64,000 nt of DNA from contig JADKIY010000002.1 in the NCBI GenBank assembly GCA_016722575.1, positions 248,001 to 312,000 of the forward strand, given 5' to 3'. Both the position numbers and the translations under genes were made by a program. Positions 32,883 through 41,845 of this stretch are shown piece by piece; positions within the stretch are counted from its first letter, which is position 1, and the number at the start of each line of letters is the position of its first letter. The notes beneath the pieces are model-generated. The model did not search any database and was not told where the DNA came from. It was given only the letters and a program-made list of their open reading frames with translations. The DNA is from Elusimicrobiota bacterium. Lineage in GTDB: Bacteria > Elusimicrobiota > Elusimicrobia > FEN-1173.

Positions 32883-32932
32883 AGCCTCACGCCCTAATTT
32901 GTGAGGCGCTTGCCCCAACCCAAGGAGCTCCC

Positions 32933-34159
32933 ATGTTTACTGGAACCACCGGCGTTTGGAAAATTGTCCTTTCCATTCTTTTCTTCCCCCTATTTTTCCA
33001 AAACCATTTCGTTGCCTTCGCCTGGGGGGCGGGCGAACCCTGGCCCCTGCGCCTGGTCAAATGGCTGTTCCTCCTGCCGGGGGTCCTGGCCTTCATTCTG
33101 GCCTGCTGGGTCACCATGGCCAGCCTGCTCACCATCCCCGTCCGCCAAAACCGCTCGGCTTTCATCACGGGCCTTTTGATCACCTGGTGGGATTTGGGCC
33201 GCAGCGTCTTCGCCTTTTGGGGCGGGGCGTTCCGCTTCGTGTTTTACCTGGCGGCCGCGCTCTTCGCGGTCGTTAAATTGACCGTCATCGGCACCTGGGC
33301 GGTGCTCCAGGACTTCATCCTGTTTCCCTTCCGCGTGGTGAAGAACCTGGGCGAGAACGTCACCAAAGCCGGCGTTCCCTGGATCGCCGTGTTCCTGACA
33401 TTGATCTGGGCGGTACTGGAGGCGGCGATCTTCACCTACGTCACCACCCCCGTCGTGATCGACACCTTCTCCAACATGACGGGCAACGAGCTGTCCGAGG
33501 CTTCCATCCGCATTCCCCTTTTCATCTTCATGCTCTTCATCGTCCTGGGCAGCTACGCCGTGCTCTCCACCTGGGCCGAAGCGGTCAAAAGCAAAAACGT
33601 CGGCGCCATCATTAAGATCGGCGTCATCGAGCTCGTGACTCTCTTCGTCGAAGTCGTCTTTCTTTACCGGGAATTCGTGGATTCGCTGGTGCCCTGGTTC
33701 GCCCAGCACACCTCGGGGGACTTTGATTTGGGCATCGTCGGCATCCTGGCGATTTCGTCTTTGACCTGGCTGGGCGTCCGCGGCATTTCCTGGTTCCTCT
33801 TCGCCTCCCACGGCACGCCGACGCTCATGGCGGTGTTGCGCGGCTCCGGCATCCACGTCCCCGTGACCTCCAGCGCGCAAAAAGAGGTGAGCCCCACCAC
33901 CATGACGGCCTCGCTCTGGGCCGCGGTCAAAAACGATCTCACGTTCATTCAAAAGAAGGGCGACGAAGTTCTCGCCGCCTTCATCATCCCCCCGCTCCAG
34001 GTGCTCGCCTCGGCCATCAACTTCTTGACGCTCTTGGTGACCTCCGAACACCTCTTCCGCCTGCCGTTCAAGTCCATCGAAGAGGTCATGGATTCCAAAG
34101 TCGTTTTGCACAGCGTCGGCCAGGTCCGCATCGACGCCCACAAACCGGAGGCCAAATGA
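32933..34159 (+). CDS. Polytopic membrane protein, family unknown
   Basis: 408 residues with about eight hydrophobic segments, for example KIVLSILFFPLFFQNHFVAF, LLPGVLAFILACWVTMASLL, FLTLIWAVLEAAIFTYV and IGVIELVTLFVEVVFLY. A 100-residue C-terminal part is mostly soluble (SAQKEVSPTTMTASLWAAVK). No known motif is visible. Its stop overlaps the start of the next gene (ATGA), a lipoprotein with a MIDAS-like motif, so the two are probably made and used together in the envelope. ATG at 32933 with AAGGAG upstream. Confidence 0.75.
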   Translation: MFTGTTGVWKIVLSILFFPLFFQNHFVAFAWGAGEPWPLRLVKWLFLLPGVLAFILACWVTMASLLTIPVRQNRSAFITGLLITWWDLGRSVFAFWGGAFRFVFYLAAALFAVVKLTVIGTWAVLQDFILFPFRVVKNLGENVTKAGVPWIAVFLTLIWAVLEAAIFTYVTTPVVIDTFSNMTGNELSEASIRIPLFIFMLFIVLGSYAVLSTWAEAVKSKNVGAIIKIGVIELVTLFVEVVFLYREFVDSLVPWFAQHTSGDFDLGIVGILAISSLTWLGVRGISWFLFASHGTPTLMAVLRGSGIHVPVTSSAQKEVSPTTMTASLWAAVKNDLTFIQKKGDEVLAAFIIPPLQVLASAINFLTLLVTSEHLFRLPFKSIEEVMDSKVVLHSVGQVRIDAHKPEAK

Positions 34160-34929
34160 ACCGTTCATCCCTGCGCTGGAAAGCCCTGGTTTTAGCGGCG
34201 GCCCTTCTCCCGGCCTGCGGCGGCACCGCGCCCGATGTCAAAAAGCCGCGCCTCTCCCTCTTCGTCGGCATCGACATCAGCCGGTCCTTCCTGGAAGGCC
34301 CCAACTACGAAGATTCCATGGATTTCCTGGCCCATTACCTTTATGCCCACCTGAAGGGCCAGGGCGGGCTCGAAGTTCCCAACACGCTCTTCGTGGGCTC
34401 CATCGGCGGCACCCGGGCGGACGAGGCCAAAACCTTCTTCCCCATCCAGACCTTCGAGGGCAAATCGGTCAAGGAACTTAAAGAAATCCTGACCGGCATG
34501 TTTCCCAAAAAGACCTCCAACCCCACCACGGACTTCAACGCTTTTTTTAAGGACGTGGCCGAAACCGTGAAGAGCCGCAATTTGTTGCTGCGGCCCATCA
34601 GCGTGGTCATGATCAGCGACGGCAAACCTTACGTGAAGGAAAACGGCGGGAAGGTGGACTTTCGGAACATCGAAGTGAAACCGCTGGAAAAACTGGCCCG
34701 CAACATCACCCTGCGCCTGCTCTACACCGACGCCGTGACCGGCCGCTCCTGGCAAACGGAAGTCCCGCGCCGCAACATCCGCGTCTGGACTCAGGACGCC
34801 AAGGTCATGGCCTACTGGAAAGATCCCTCGGTCCTGACCCCCGGCGCCCCCCTGGAGAAGCAGGACAAGTTTTCCGCCTGGGTCAAAGACAACGTCGATT
34901 TCGGCGTCCGCGCCCGCCGCGTCAACTAG
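34156..34929 (+). CDS. Lipoprotein with von Willebrand A-like domain
   Basis: 257 residues. The signal peptide ends in a lipobox (LLPACGG, Cys near residue 22). The next strand LSLFVGIDISRSF carries D-x-S-x-S, the metal-binding MIDAS motif of vWA domains. A later strand, RPISVVMISDGKP, fits the central vWA strand with its conserved Ser-Asp. vWA domains bind protein partners or ligands through a metal ion. Translationally coupled to the membrane protein before it. The partner is unknown; that it works with 32933-34159 is inference from the overlap. Confidence 0.75.
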   Translation: MNRSSLRWKALVLAAALLPACGGTAPDVKKPRLSLFVGIDISRSFLEGPNYEDSMDFLAHYLYAHLKGQGGLEVPNTLFVGSIGGTRADEAKTFFPIQTFEGKSVKELKEILTGMFPKKTSNPTTDFNAFFKDVAETVKSRNLLLRPISVVMISDGKPYVKENGGKVDFRNIEVKPLEKLARNITLRLLYTDAVTGRSWQTEVPRRNIRVWTQDAKVMAYWKDPSVLTPGAPLEKQDKFSAWVKDNVDFGVRARRVN

Positions 34930-35067
34930 CTCTCCCGTTCCGATGTCCCGGTAAGGGGCCCCCCGGCCCCCCGCCGCTCCTTATATGTCCGTCGTCCCGG
35001 TAAGGTTCCAACCGGGACCCAGAGGTTTCCTTTGTTTGGGCGGCTCCCCGAGTTCAAATTCAAAACC

Positions 35068-35687
35068 GTGGGCCTCCCCGGCCCACACCCGGCCAAGGCC
35101 ATTTTTGGACGCGCAAAAATGGCCCTGGACCCAAAAACGCGCCCCGGTCGGCCTGCGCGCGCCGTTTTGGCGGGCGGCCCTCACGTGGGCCAAAAAGCGG
35201 CCCCGGTCACCGGCGGCTCCGCCGCCAGATTCGTGACCGGCTCGGCTCAACCGCCTATCGCCGGCACAACGGGCCGCACCACAGCCGCCAAAACCTCGTG
35301 CTCGATTCGCCTTATGGGGCCCCTGAGAAGCACCTGCATAGGCAACGGCGAAAACACCTGACCAAAATCTTTGATTTGGCCTTTGCTTATGCCTATGTAG
35401 CTAAAATCCCCCTTGAGGCGTTTTGAGCACGCTTTTTTGAAGATCGCGGGCCCGGGCCTGTTTGATCCGGCCCGTGGGATGTTGAGGGCCGGGAGTTGGT
35501 CCGGGCTCCTTCAAAAAAGCGCGCGCAAGCCGTCCGGGGGCGGTTTTCTTTTGCCTACTTTTCTTTGGGCGGCCAAAGAAAAGTAGGTTGCCGCCGGGCA
35601 ACCCCCGGCGACTTAGATTTGAAGAATGATTTAGAAAGGATAGATTGCGAAAAAAATGGACTCCGGGTGTGGGCCGGGGAGGCCCAC
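35068..35687. repeat. Non-coding element bounded by 23-bp inverted repeats, copy A
   Basis: Perfect 23-bp inverted repeats lie at 35068-35090 and 35665-35687 (arm starts GTGGGCCTCCCCGGCC). Inside are a module shared with copy B (around CTCGTGCTCGATTCGCCT), the half-terminator CTAAAATCCCCCTTGAGGCG (ends 35420), and a 15-bp perfect hairpin (35554-35568 with 35573-35587, arm CCTACTTTTCTTTGG). No transposase or credible ORF is present. The whole 34930-35723 gap is this element plus short flanks. Confidence 0.75.
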
Positions 35688-35723
35688 GACGTTGGTTTAA
35701 GGTGGGACAACGAAATAAAAAAC

Positions 35724-36074
35724 CTAAATCCGAATCCCCGCTTTCCCCGCGAAATACACCATCCCAAAGTACAACCCCACCATCACGGCGGAAGACGCCG
35801 CCAAGGCCCCGTAAAAATTCCACTTCAGCCTCAGGAGATAGGGAAACAGCAAAAAGAAAGGCAACGACGGCAACACCAACCAAAAGATCCCCGCCGACAG
35901 GTCCGCCACCTTCCCCGCCTCCCGGGTCTCCTGGTACATCCAAATCATCGCCAGGACCGAGGTAAGGGGCAACGACGCCACCACCGCCCCCATGAGCGAA
36001 CTTCGTTTGGCGATCTCCGAAATAAAAACCACCAACAAACTGGTGATCAAAACTTTAACAACGTAATAAACCAC
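35724..36074 (-). CDS. DUF3147 family membrane protein
   Basis: 116 residues, four membrane helices. The sequence FISEIAKRSSLMGAVVASLP followed by LTSVLAMIWMYQETREAGKV and IFWLVLPSLPFF is characteristic of DUF3147, small inner-membrane proteins without assigned function. GTG at 36074 overlaps the stop of the upstream propeller gene by 1 bp. Confidence 0.85.
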   Translation of the reverse strand: MVYYVVKVLITSLLVVFISEIAKRSSLMGAVVASLPLTSVLAMIWMYQETREAGKVADLSAGIFWLVLPSLPFFLLFPYLLRLKWNFYGALAASSAVMVGLYFGMVYFAGKAGIRI

Positions 36075-37192
36075 TAGCCCTCCAAATCAAAAACCCAACC
36101 CCGCCCCCAGGCCGCGTTGAACGCCGCCACGCCCCCGTCCCCGACAACCAATCGGTCGGGAAAAGGCTTCAGCAATTCCCCGTCGGGGATGTCGCCGTTT
36201 TCAAGGACCGCCGGGACCGCCTCCGGCTTGTCGGCGTCGTAAAGAGCCCAGTCCCCCTCCCGGGTCGCAAAGAGAGCCCGCCGCCCGTCGAACCCCACGA
36301 AGCGCCCCGCGCTTCGCCACCGGGCCCGCCGTTTTCCTTGACCGTCCACGATCTCGGTGAATTCCAAGGGCTCCGCGCAAAGAATCGCCGCCCCGTGGCC
36401 GAACCGCAACCGGCCCTTCAATTCCAAATCCGTCTTTTCCATGCAGGGCAGGGCGAACCGCCGTTCCCCCGTTTCCGCGTCGTGAACGTGAAACCCCTTC
36501 TCGCTCCCGCGGGGGAGAATAAATCCCCACACGTCCGCGCCCCCGCCCAGGTCCTCGGCGCCGGACAGGGTCTTCGTCCACCGCTCCTCGCCGTTTTCCC
36601 GGTCCAGCCCCGCGACACCGTCAAAGCCCCGGTTCACCACCACGGTTTTTTTGGACAGCGCCACCGCACGCCCATCGGCCTTCCACAGCAATCGCCCGTG
36701 GGGGTCGAGGAGGAAGACTTGCCCTCCCGCGCTTTCCGCGCCGGAGGTCTCTCCGCTCAAGAGCCACCCGCCGTCGGCCAGGGCCAGAGGTTGCGCCAGG
36801 GGCCCCGGTCCGGCGTAGGCATCGGGCAAATCAATCCGCGGGTAATCCAGCGGGATCGCCGTTCGAAACTTCTTTTCCCCCGCCGCGGTCAGGGCGGTGA
36901 ACTCCACGCCCCCCGGTTCCCCCCGGTAGTCCCAAAAACCCACGCTTCCCGTCAAAGCGGCCCATCCCGGCGGCGACCGGTGCAACCCGTCCCCCGGCAA
37001 AGACACTTCCAGGGCCGCGGCCTCGCCACGCCGAGCGTGCCCCGTCAACACATTCCGTCCACGGGTGTAGGCCCACAACCGACCGCCGCCCAGGGCGCCC
37101 CCCGCCCAAACGTCCAGGCCTTGGAGGTGCTTTATAAAGCGCGGGACCCGCCCGGACCAGGACCCGGCGGGCACCTCGTCAATTTGAATCAT
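36074..37192 (-). CDS. Beta-propeller (PQQ-like) protein
   Basis: 372 residues without a signal peptide. It has repeated strand patterns around GQVFLLDPHGRLLWKADG, GVAGLDRENGEERWTKTL and GFHVHDAETGERRFALP, that is (D/N)-x-x-(T/N)-G-x-x-x-W, the blade pattern of PQQ-like propellers. Probably a scaffold or binding protein; no catalytic residues are recognisable. Followed directly by the DUF3147 gene and preceded by the DUF1259 gene, all on one strand. Confidence 0.7.
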   Translation of the reverse strand: MIQIDEVPAGSWSGRVPRFIKHLQGLDVWAGGALGGGRLWAYTRGRNVLTGHARRGEAAALEVSLPGDGLHRSPPGWAALTGSVGFWDYRGEPGGVEFTALTAAGEKKFRTAIPLDYPRIDLPDAYAGPGPLAQPLALADGGWLLSGETSGAESAGGQVFLLDPHGRLLWKADGRAVALSKKTVVVNRGFDGVAGLDRENGEERWTKTLSGAEDLGGGADVWGFILPRGSEKGFHVHDAETGERRFALPCMEKTDLELKGRLRFGHGAAILCAEPLEFTEIVDGQGKRRARWRSAGRFVGFDGRRALFATREGDWALYDADKPEAVPAVLENGDIPDGELLKPFPDRLVVGDGGVAAFNAAWGRGWVFDLEG

Positions 37193-37210
37193 GGGCTCCC
37201 ACGAAAACCG

Positions 37211-38170
37211 TCAGTCGATCCGCGTCTTGGGATACCACTTTTGAATCGCCGGGTTGAGCGGCCGACGCTTTTTAGTTTCCTTGCTTTTCCCCTGGTCGCT
37301 CAAGGCCGTCTGGATCCCTTTGGCCAAATCCCCCGCCGGGCCCACGCCCCAGTAGTGCACAAAGATCACTCGGGGTGTTTCCCCCGTCAGGCGGTTGTGA
37401 ATGGCCGTCACATAGAGGCCCGCCTTCCGCAAATTCTTGAGCACGCCTTGAAGTTCCGACTCGTAAGCCGCCACGTCCCCATCCACCAGGGCCTTGGCGT
37501 CGGTGCCGGTGAAGGCCGCCCAGGTATTGACCCCCATGGCCTTTCCCAGGGAGTGCCCACCCATGCGCGTCGTCTTTTCGATGACGATCTTGTACACCCC
37601 GTCGATCGTTTCCCCCGTCGCGCCGAAAACGGCGTCCAAGGCCTTTCCGTCCAGAGGCGTCCCGGCCGCCTCCGGCGTGTCGGGCAGGGCGCCCTTTCCG
37701 CCGGTCGTCTCTTTTAGCTTTTCAAAAACTTTCCCCACGGCCGCCGCCATGGCCTCCGCGTCGCCCATCCCGCCGATGTGCATGAACATCCCCCGGGGCG
37801 CCTCCCAGAGAAAATGGTTATTCAGCGCCGTCACTTCCAACCCGTAGTCCAGCGCCGCGCTCATCACCGGGTTCACCTGGTCCTCCGCCAGCACCAGGTC
37901 GCCCATGACCGCCACGCGGTTCCCCATGGGCGTAAAGGCCACCCAGGCCATCAGGCCCTGGGCGGGGCTCAATTTCACGCCCGCCGCTTTGATGTCCAAA
38001 TCCGTCCGGGGGAAGGTGACTTTAAAAACGTCCTCCGCCTCGTTCCAGGTGCCTTTAAGCCCCGTCCATTGCTCAATCCGGGCCGTGTCCAGCTTGGGCT
38101 CGGCCCACACCGGGGCCAATAGCGTCAGGCCCCCCAGGGCGGCGACCGCCGCTCGCAAAGTTTTTCTCAC
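37211..38170 (-). CDS. Exported DUF1259 protein
   Basis: 319 residues. The signal peptide (RAAVAALGGLTLLAPVWA) is followed by two copies of the DUF1259 unit. Each has a (W/N)-(A/T)-W-(V/A)-A-F strand and an H-N-(H/R)-(F/L) segment: LNNHFLWEAPRGMFMHIGG in the first, AIHNRLTGETPRVIFVHYWG in the second. The family (LppY/LpqO-like) has no established activity. GTG at 38170 chosen for GGAGACACAC upstream. Confidence 0.85.
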   Translation of the reverse strand: MRKTLRAAVAALGGLTLLAPVWAEPKLDTARIEQWTGLKGTWNEAEDVFKVTFPRTDLDIKAAGVKLSPAQGLMAWVAFTPMGNRVAVMGDLVLAEDQVNPVMSAALDYGLEVTALNNHFLWEAPRGMFMHIGGMGDAEAMAAAVGKVFEKLKETTGGKGALPDTPEAAGTPLDGKALDAVFGATGETIDGVYKIVIEKTTRMGGHSLGKAMGVNTWAAFTGTDAKALVDGDVAAYESELQGVLKNLRKAGLYVTAIHNRLTGETPRVIFVHYWGVGPAGDLAKGIQTALSDQGKSKETKKRRPLNPAIQKWYPKTRID

Positions 38171-38363
38171 GTGTGTCTCCTTTTTCTGCTCCATCCGGCG
38201 TATTCGTCGATAAATCCGCGAACCGTCTTAATCCGCCTTTGAACCATGAACCGCAAAACGGCGGAGGGAATCAATCGCATGCCCAATTCCGGCGGCCCGG
38301 CAGGGCCGCCTTTCGTTATATGATATTCCCACAACGGGACAAATTGAACAAGGGGGCTTCACC

Positions 38364-38921
38364 GTGAAGAACCGCATCGCCGATCGCACGATTTTCTTTC
38401 TCGCCGCCCTTGAGATTTACGCGCCCGCGTCACTGTTCGCCGGCCCCAAGGACAATTGCCTCCCCCCCCGGGAAGCCCAAAGGCCGGCCCAAGCCCTGTC
38501 CGTGCCCGGGACTCCCTACACGGTCGACGTCTGCTACGAGCCCGAGCAAACCGTGGGCGGCCTTCTCCAGGACTCCCGAGATCGCGTTCGTCTAAAAAAG
38601 AACGGCCGCGTCGTCGCCCAGCAAATCGTCACGACCCCCGTTACCGTCGGCCGCCTGTCGGACCTCGCGCTGGAGAAGGCCACTCCCCATTACCTCGCCC
38701 TGTCCTACTCCAACTGCGAGTTCGGCAACGCCCTCGTGATTTTTAATCTCAAGATTCCCGCCGTCGCCCACCACCGCCCCTGCACCGGCGCCCCCGTGGA
38801 TTGCCGCGTCGCCGACCTTCAAGATTCCGTCGCCACCGTCGAGTGCCGCGAAATCGAGGCCGAAGGCCTCCCCCCCAAAAACCCCTCCCCCATCACAACA
38901 AAGGTTGTTCTCCCGGAATAG
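38364..38921 (+). CDS. Hypothetical exported protein
   Basis: 185 residues. A signal peptide (FFLAALEIYAPASLFA) is followed by a mature part with six cysteines (in DNCLPP, DVCYE, SNCEF, RPCTG, VDCRV, VECRE), fitting disulfide bonds in the periplasm. Family not recognised. GTG at 38364 behind AAGGGGGC. A -10-like TATGAT lies at 38319-38324. Confidence 0.65.
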   Translation: MKNRIADRTIFFLAALEIYAPASLFAGPKDNCLPPREAQRPAQALSVPGTPYTVDVCYEPEQTVGGLLQDSRDRVRLKKNGRVVAQQIVTTPVTVGRLSDLALEKATPHYLALSYSNCEFGNALVIFNLKIPAVAHHRPCTGAPVDCRVADLQDSVATVECREIEAEGLPPKNPSPITTKVVLPE

Positions 38922-38995
38922 TTCTTAGGTTCTTCGGTCCTTCGGTTCTTTGACCTTTCGGGAAGACCGTCAGATTCCAATTCAAAATCGACGTC

Positions 38996-39679
38996 GTGGG
39001 CCTCCCCGGCCCACACCCAGCACCGACTTCCCAGGCGCTCCGCCCTGGACCCGGGTGACTTCTCTTTTTGCTTGTCCAAAAAGAGAAGTCACCAAGAGAA
39101 AAAGACCCCCCAGACGGCCTGCGCGCGGTCTTTTTGCCGGGCCTGCGGAACTCCCCTGGCCCAAACCAGCCAGGGACGGTTAACCCTCGGCCGCCGCGGC
39201 GGCAAAAAGCCCGTGCTCGATTCGCCTCAAGGGGCCCCGAAAGTCAAAAAAGGCTTTGGGTGTTGCCTATGCCTATTTAGCTAAAATCCCCCTTGAGGCG
39301 TCATGAGCACGACGTTTTGGCCGCAGCGGCGTGGCCCGTTGTGGGACGCCCAAAAAACAGGGCGTCGGCCCTGCGGAAGAATTCAACATTCTTCTCGTCG
39401 GCAACGCCGATAGGCATTTGAGGCGTGCCGGTCCCGGTTTGGCGGCGGCAGCCGACAGGGAGCCGGGGCCGGTCTATGGCCCACGTGAGGGCCACCGGCC
39501 AAAACGGCGCGCGGAAGCCGCCTGGGGGCGGTTTTCTTTTGCCTACTTTTCTTTGGGCGGCCAAAGAAAAGTAGGTTGCCGCCGGGCAACCCCCGGCGAC
39601 CTTGATTTGAAGTTTGATTGAGAAAGGACAGATCGCGTGAAAAAATATGAATGCCAGGAATGGGCCAGGGAGGCCCGCG
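38996..39679. repeat. Non-coding inverted-repeat element, copy B
   Basis: The left end (38996-39018) is identical to that of copy A; the right end (39657-39679) is an imperfect inverted copy. Contains a 13-bp hairpin (39057-39069 with 39078-39090, arm GACTTCTCTTTTT), the CTCGATTCGCCT module and the half-terminator (39272-39300). It also has the CCTACTTTTCTTTGG hairpin (39542-39556 with 39561-39575) followed by the same GGTTGCCGCCGGGCAACCCC as copy A. No gene is credible in 38922-39803; the stretch after 39680 shows nothing else. Confidence 0.75.
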
Positions 39680-39803
39680 ACTTGGAATTTAATTTTGAAT
39701 GGTAAACTCCGACTCCTGAAATGAGGGCTGGGAAGTTAATTGTTGGTGCGGGCATGGAAGGACCCGCGAATGATGGATTTGGTTTTATGAAAAAGGCAGG
39801 AAA

Positions 39804-40355
39804 CTACTGGGAAATTCGAAAAGATCTTAGAGAGCGATCAAACAATTCCTTGGGCGTCCCCTCCTCCCCCGAAAACGTCTCAAAACTCAACCGGTAAATG
39901 AGCCCCCCGCCCCCCACAAAATAATCATAACTTTCCGCTTCGTCCGTCGTCGCCACCCGATAGGCCGGGGTGCCGTTGAGCGTCGTCGCCTCCGCCGAGG
40001 CGACGATTTTCGCGGGGTAAGGGTAGAGACCATCGCTCTCTTTGGGCGCGTCCTGGAGGTACCATTGCTCCGGCGTCCGCCCGTGAGGATTGTCGTAGAC
40101 ATGCACGGTGATCAACGTCATGCCTTTGACGGCCCCCGCCTTTTCGTTCACCTTGTAAAAGGTGACCTCAAGACTCTCGGCGATGTCCTGGGCCGTCCCT
40201 TCGGCGGTCCAGGCCGCGGGATAGTCGATGGCGTAGTGGTATTTGGTGTTTTGGTAGGTTTTAAATCGGCTTTCGGACTTCCCGCAGGCAAAGAAGGCGC
40301 CCAGGGCCAGCCCGACCATCGGGAGAGACCGGAAAAAACTATTTTTCCGAGGCAA
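39804..40355 (-). CDS. Lipoprotein, PsbP-like or DUF-type
   Basis: 183 residues. A basic N-terminus, a hydrophobic stretch and a lipobox ending at Cys24 (GLALGAFFACGKS) indicate a lipoprotein. The mature part begins YQNTKYHYAIDYPAAWTAEG, like the start of PsbP/DUF1795-type domains, and ends KELFDRSLRSFRI in the same style. Role unknown. The start at 40355 overlaps the rho end by 17 bp. Confidence 0.75.
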   Translation of the reverse strand: MPRKNSFFRSLPMVGLALGAFFACGKSESRFKTYQNTKYHYAIDYPAAWTAEGTAQDIAESLEVTFYKVNEKAGAVKGMTLITVHVYDNPHGRTPEQWYLQDAPKESDGLYPYPAKIVASAEATTLNGTPAYRVATTDEAESYDYFVGGGGLIYRLSFETFSGEEGTPKELFDRSLRSFRISQ

Positions 40356-41286
40356 ACTTGTCCACCGCGGCCAGAAACTCTTTGTTGGTGGGGTAGGACT
40401 GCAACTCCGTCACCAACTGCTGGGCCGCGTCCACCGGGGTCATCTTGGCCAGCACCCGGCGCAACTTCCGAACCGCGCCCAGTTCCTCCGGCCCCAGCAA
40501 CAATTCCTCTTTGCGCGTGCCGCTTTTGGCGATGTCGATGGCCGGGAAAATCCGCCGGGTCGAGATCTCCCGGGACAAAATGATCTCCATGTTCCCCGTG
40601 CCTTTGAACTCCTCAAAGATCACGTCGTCCATGCGGCTTCCGGTCTCCACCAGCACCGTGGCCAAAATCGTCAGGGAGCCGCCGTTTTCAATCTTTCGCG
40701 CCGCGCCGAAGATCCGCCGGGGGATCTCCATGGCCCGGGCGTCCATCCCGCCCGAGAGCGTCCGCCCGCTGGAATGCCGCTCCGCGTTGTGCACCCGCGC
40801 CAGCCGGGTCAGGGAGTCGATCACGATCATCACGTTCTGCCCCGCCCCCGCCTCCCGCACCGCCTGGCGCATCAGGGTGTCGGCCACCTGCACGTGCTGT
40901 TCCTGGGTGTTGTCCGAGGACGACGCCCGAACTTCCGCCACCACGTTGCGTTTAAAATCGGTCACTTCCTCGGGGCGCTCGTTGATCAGCAGGCAGTAAA
41001 GCTTGATGTTGGGCTGGCCCTTGGCCACCGCGTTGCAGATGTCTTTTAGGAAGGTCGTCTTGCCGGACCCCGGCGGGGCCACGATGTATCCCCGTTGCCC
41101 CATGCCGATGGGCGCCACCAAATCCATGGCCCGCACGGTCAAGGCCGAACTGCCGTCCTCCAGCCGGATGCGGGGGGACGGATCAATGGCCTGCCCGTCG
41201 TAAAAGCGGGCCTCGTTCTCGTCCCTTTTGGGAGGAGGAGGGGACCGTCGCGGGTTGTTTCGGTCGAAATTTCTGGGACGCATCAT
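40339..41286 (-). CDS. rho: Transcription termination factor Rho, ATPase domain only
   Basis: 315 residues against about 420 in E. coli. The RecA-like motor is complete: Walker A APPGSGKTT (70-78), VMIVIDSLTRLAR, the Q-loop region, the R-loop/sensor part GGMDARAMEIPRRIFGAAR and FKGTGNMEIILSR. The protein begins with about 30 residues of basic/Pro-rich sequence and enters at the linker (RLEDGSSALTVRAMDLVAPI) that follows the cold-shock RNA-binding domain in other Rhos. An in-frame TAA directly precedes ATG-ATG at 41286, so the N-terminus is not hidden upstream. Walker A also differs from the usual PPKAGKT. It may be a second, divergent Rho. Confidence 0.9.
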   Translation of the reverse strand: MMRPRNFDRNNPRRSPPPPKRDENEARFYDGQAIDPSPRIRLEDGSSALTVRAMDLVAPIGMGQRGYIVAPPGSGKTTFLKDICNAVAKGQPNIKLYCLLINERPEEVTDFKRNVVAEVRASSSDNTQEQHVQVADTLMRQAVREAGAGQNVMIVIDSLTRLARVHNAERHSSGRTLSGGMDARAMEIPRRIFGAARKIENGGSLTILATVLVETGSRMDDVIFEEFKGTGNMEIILSREISTRRIFPAIDIAKSGTRKEELLLGPEELGAVRKLRRVLAKMTPVDAAQQLVTELQSYPTNKEFLAAVDKFASEK

Positions 41287-41333
41287 TTATCGGGTTGGAT
41301 GTTTGGGTCTTCAGCGGCAACTTCGGAACTATA

Positions 41334-41633
41334 TTACTTGTTTTTCAGAACTTCGAGAAAAGGAGTTTTGAATTTTCCCGCCCCCTCGGTCAAAATCCAA
41401 TCGTTCATCAACCGCTTGATCTGCGTTTGGTAAGGCGTTCCCGCCCTTCCGGCCATTGACTTAAAAGCTTCCAACAGGGGTTCCGGCACTTTCAGGCTGA
41501 TGAGCCGGCTTTTGGACGGCCGCACCGAGGCCTGCATCACCCGAAAATTCTCCAGAAACTTCAAAATCTGCTCGGGGGTCATTTCCCGGCACCGGGCCAA
41601 ATATTCGGGTGAAAAATACTGAACCGGCCTCAT
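41334..41633 (-). CDS. CopG/ribbon-helix-helix antitoxin-like protein
   Basis: 99 residues. The N-terminal half (EYLARCREMTPEQILKFLEN) recalls the linker seen in CopG-type antitoxins. The second half has a beta strand SRLISLKVPEPLLEAFKSMA followed by GTPYQTQIKRLMNDWI, the ribbon-helix-helix DNA-binding pattern. Its ATG overlaps the stop of the nucleotidyltransferase-like gene (ATGA), giving a toxin-antitoxin-like pair. It probably binds the palindrome at 42094-42113. Confidence 0.75.
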   Translation of the reverse strand: MRPVQYFSPEYLARCREMTPEQILKFLENFRVMQASVRPSKSRLISLKVPEPLLEAFKSMAGRAGTPYQTQIKRLMNDWILTEGAGKFKTPFLEVLKNK

Positions 41634-41845
41634 CGGTCCAACGACTCCAGGGCTTTAATGTCTTCCAGGTCCTGGGGCCGGGCGCTCTCTTTCTTCATGG
41701 CGATCAAATCCTTCTTTGAGACCAGGGGAATTTCATCCCGGCCCCACCGCACCGCCAGGACTTTCATCTTGGCCAGATCGTGGGTGATAACGACGTCCAC
41801 GATTTCCGACGGGTCCGCGGGGTTCCAAAAGCTCCAGGCCACCAA
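41630..41845 (-). CDS. Nucleotidyltransferase-like protein, C-terminal part after a frameshift
   Basis: 71 residues from a nominal start at 41845, but the frame is open upstream to about 41890 and reads EVFDFRKEYIARKNLVAWSF. It continues EIVDVVITHDLAKMKVLAV and ends RPQDLEDIKALESLDR, the usual C-terminus of MNT/AbiEii-like nucleotidyltransferase-fold proteins. It is the missing second half of the gene starting at 42093. Confidence 0.65.
   Translation of the reverse strand: MVAWSFWNPADPSEIVDVVITHDLAKMKVLAVRWGRDEIPLVSKKDLIAMKKESARPQDLEDIKALESLDR

Noticed and set aside
39331..39621. Frame ending AYFSLGGQRKVGCRRATPGD, also seen near 35500
   Set aside because: It is a translation of the hairpin repeat inside the non-coding elements.
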